Positions 5,980 through 5,996 of a stretch of DNA of 5,996 bases are shown here, piece by piece. Position 1 is the stretch's first letter; each line of letters opens with the position of its first letter. Both the position numbers and the translations under genes were made by a program. The notes under the pieces were generated by a model. The model was given only the letters and a program-made list of their open reading frames with translations, did not search any database and was not told the origin of the DNA. The stretch comes from Myxococcales bacterium (GTDB lineage: Bacteria; Myxococcota; Myxococcia; Myxococcales; Anaeromyxobacteraceae): positions 1 to 5,996 of the forward strand of contig JAJYAW010000198.1 in the NCBI GenBank assembly GCA_021779335.1. Direction: 5' to 3'.

Positions 5980-5996
5980 AGCGCCAGGGCGCGGGG

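Overview
The window is very GC-rich throughout, with GC-dominated third codon positions. As a result, almost every real gene casts long open frames on the other strand. It carries a small multiheme c-type cytochrome with CXXCH motifs typical of metal- or quinone-respiring bacteria. Together these suggest a high-GC deltaproteobacterial/Myxococcota-type chromosome, perhaps Anaeromyxobacter-like. This assignment is an inference from composition and gene content; no marker gene fixes the taxon.

Layout, left to right: (1) the 3' end of a plus-strand gene for 5'-methylthioadenosine phosphorylase (purine/methionine salvage), ending at 293. (2) A 210-base intergenic stretch with a near-tandem GC repeat and hairpin, then a TACCC-N4-GGGTA inverted repeat overlapping a -10-like hexamer. 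The inverted repeat resembles CsoR/CstR-family operators. (3) A 111-residue exported triheme cytochrome c (class III / c7-like), 504-839 plus. (4) A zinc-less MDR-family quinone oxidoreductase, 976-1941 plus. (5) A 37-base convergent junction with a GC hairpin. (6) On the minus strand, a two-gene operon read from right to left: an MFS permease (5859-4606), then an 876-residue P2-like cation-transporting P-type ATPase (4609-1979). The two overlap by GTGA. (7) The operon's upstream region, with a weak sigma70-like promoter and a 24-base perfect palindrome inside a longer interrupted hairpin.

Functional reading: the left half holds metabolic and redox genes: nucleoside salvage, a periplasmic electron carrier and a cytoplasmic NAD(P)H-dependent reductase. 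Nothing in the sequence forces these into one pathway. The right half is a membrane-transport operon in which an MFS carrier and an ion-pumping ATPase appear to be translationally coupled. The ATPase has all catalytic motifs intact but an unusual PEEFP motif in its fourth membrane helix, so its ion cannot be read from the usual family rules. No RNA genes, CRISPR arrays, insertion sequences or phage genes were seen. I found no convincing previously undescribed multi-gene system. The best leads are the PEEFP ATPase/MFS pair, the CsoR-like site before the cytochrome, and the palindrome upstream of the transport operon.
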